A DNA stretch of 61,048 nt from an uncultured Chryseobacterium sp. Lineage in GTDB: Bacteria > Bacteroidota > Bacteroidia > Flavobacteriales > Weeksellaceae. Location: NCBI GenBank assembly GCA_913774355.1, contig CAJYGB010000010.1, positions 1-61,048 of the forward strand, given 5' to 3'. Below are positions 60,047 through 61,048 of the stretch, one piece after another. Positions within the stretch are counted from its first letter, which is position 1. Each line of letters begins with the position of its first letter. The position numbers and the translations under genes are program-made. The notes below the pieces were generated by a model. It saw only the letters and a program-made list of their open reading frames with translations. It was not told where the DNA came from and searched no databases.

Positions 60047-60193
60047 TTTTTTTGCTAAAAATACTTTAAAAATTCATGATTTGAAATTCTTTTTTTATAA
60101 TAACTAAAAATCAGTTAATGTTCTAAAAAATATCTCACAAAATAATGATGGAATATTCCTTTATGCAAACGTGATAGATAATAAAATTCTACT

Positions 60194-60471
60194 ATGAATA
60201 AATTAATAATTGTAGGTAATGGCTTTGATTTAGCCCATGGTTTAGATACTAAATATTCAGATATGATTGATTTTTTTGGGAATCTCTCTTAACGGAATGT
60301 AATCAGATTAACAAAAATTATGAGGTTAATAGTACAATAATAAATAAAAGAGATAAATTACCAACTTCTTATGCTAATGATATTTATTCATTGGAGCTAA
60401 AAAGAAATTTATTTCCTGGACCTGATTATCTCTATATCAAAAGAAACCATAATCTATTGAATTATGAATAA
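60194..60471 (+). pseudogene. AbiH-family abortive infection protein, remnant
   Basis: ATG 60194 opens NKLIIVGNGFDLAHGLDTKY, the conserved N-terminus of the AbiH phage-resistance family. The frame stops at 60290. One added T in the T7 run at 60271-60277 gives DFFWESLLTECNQINKNYEV and stays open to 60471. The restored frame is 92 codons, while AbiH proteins are usually about 270 residues or more, so most of the gene has also been lost. It overlaps the next gene by 8 bp. Confidence 0.65.
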
Positions 60472-60673
60472 AGAATTAGTAATTAAATATTTAAACCGTT
60501 TTAGGCAACTTCTAGAGGAAGATAAGGCAACATGTTTAGAAATGAAAAAGAAATTCGACGCTGAATTATCGCAGCTTGATAATCTTCGTGTAGATTTAGA
60601 TAATAATATAGAATCTCATACAAAGGATATTAAGGAATTGGAGGAAATAGTTTTAGCGATTGGATTATCCTAA
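60464..60673 (+). CDS. Small coiled-coil protein
   Basis: A 69-residue protein predicted to be one long helix with heptad hydrophobics (LLEEDKATCLEMKKKFDAEL, LDNLRVDLDNNIESHTKDIK). Its ATG lies inside the last codons of the AbiH remnant. Highly charged, no signal peptide. Function unknown. Confidence 0.55.
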   Translation: MNKELVIKYLNRFRQLLEEDKATCLEMKKKFDAELSQLDNLRVDLDNNIESHTKDIKELEEIVLAIGLS

Positions 60674-60741
60674 CTTTTTAAAGATATTGAAGTATCTAAT
60701 ATACAAGTTTGGTAAAACAAGCAATTAAATCTCACAAAACG

Positions 60742-60864
60742 ATGACAGTAATATTAAAAAAGGACGATAAAGTAAAATCTATAATTGATGTATTGCCTGA
60801 TGATTATACTTTTAATGATCAATGTAATAAAATTATTGCTTCAGTTGTCTTAGAAGCTGTTTGA
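60742..60864 (+). CDS. Possible 40-residue protein
   Basis: MTVILKKDDKVKSIIDVLPD followed by DYTFNDQCNKIIASVVLEAV. A short open frame with a protein-like helix pattern 68 bp after the coiled-coil gene. No family recognised. The final 180 bp hold a further 43-codon frame (60883-61014) ending just inside an imperfect inverted repeat near 60944-61018, with no identified role. Confidence 0.35.
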   Translation: MTVILKKDDKVKSIIDVLPDDYTFNDQCNKIIASVVLEAV

Positions 60865-61048
60865 GTTATTTATTTTGAAAAAATGCAGAAAGGTTTTAGA
60901 GCTTGTTTAAAAAAGAATTTTAAAAAGAATTTTGAAAATAAGCCAGTCAGTCGGAACTTTGTATTTCACCATAAAATCAGAGTTCATGACAAAGAGTTAT
61001 CTTCGCCTGACTGACGGGCAATGGTAAGTTATAAAATTTTTTTACCTG

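Noticed and set aside
60883..61048. End of an insertion sequence
   Set aside because: An imperfect inverted repeat and a 43-codon ORF are present, but no transposase motif or target duplication can be seen.
1..61048. tRNA, rRNA and riboswitch scan
   Set aside because: No stretch was found with a convincing T-loop, anticodon arm or known riboswitch core; a covariance search could still find one.

Overview
The window looks like chromosome of a flavobacterium of the Chryseobacterium type (Weeksellaceae). Three kinds of evidence point there. Many start regions carry the Bacteroidota promoter -7 box TAnnTTTG. Type IX secretion (T9SS) outer-membrane proteins and cargo are present (PorV/PorQ-like, PorP/SprF, two proteins with type A sorting tails). 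Lineage-typical neighbours such as rsmD with DUF3822, def with DUF5606, and a PASTA protein with rluD are also here. I saw no rRNA, tRNA, CRISPR array or complete insertion sequence by eye.

Layout. 0.4-5 kb: a VWA protein and its MoxR-type AAA+ partner, then a biotin-dependent carboxylase beta subunit. 5-5.2 kb: a candidate small RNA with its own promoter and terminator. 5.5-11.3 kb: DMT transporter, PorV/PorQ-like barrel, a secreted unknown, and a large ELWxxDGT-repeat T9SS cargo. 11.4-17.9 kb: uvrC, a secreted unknown, histidine ammonia-lyase, a DUF2059 protein and a lipoprotein subtilase. 18-25.7 kb: a bacterial cystatin-like protein, DODA-type dioxygenase, YceI, S9 peptidase, luciferase-like oxidoreductase, DUF2132, SlyD-like FKBP and YchJ. 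25.8-34.5 kb: M3 peptidase lipoprotein, head-GIN lipoprotein, a Kef-type antiporter with its ancillary oxidoreductase, a TPM/TPM/LemA operon, and folA. 34.6-45.8 kb: TPR-like membrane protein, TRIC channel, a stray four-helix-bundle gene, coaD-ddl, a double-glycine-leader peptide, PASTA protein, rluD, porP, hemW, a T9SS subtilase and murI. 45.8-49 kb: an AT-rich polymorphic-toxin-like cassette with a C-terminal HEMMH metalloprotease domain and a small overlapping downstream gene placed like an immunity gene. 49-57.2 kb: nitroreductase/HxlR divergent pair, rsmD-DUF3822-Smr, phosphoesterase, HEAT protein, beta-lactamase-like hydrolase, SixA, ruvX-def and DUF5606. 57.5-61 kb: an AT-rich accessory end in which four reading frames are each broken by a small indel (recombinase, beta-barrel-like protein, secreted protein, AbiH).

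Repeats are the second theme. There are four copies of an ~85-110 bp hairpin element with conserved ends and a variable middle, four copies of a short C-rich element, two copies of a perfect or near-perfect AAACCT palindrome, one tandem pair of ~100 bp units, and seven sites of 7-bp periodic tandem repeats with different unit sequences.

The items most worth following up are the toxin cassette, the frameshift cluster with its AT-repeat in the recombinase gene, the cystatin-like protein, the hairpin element family, the candidate small RNA, and two palindromic operators at the yceI and hxlR/nitroreductase promoters. All functions are read from sequence by eye; no database search was run.
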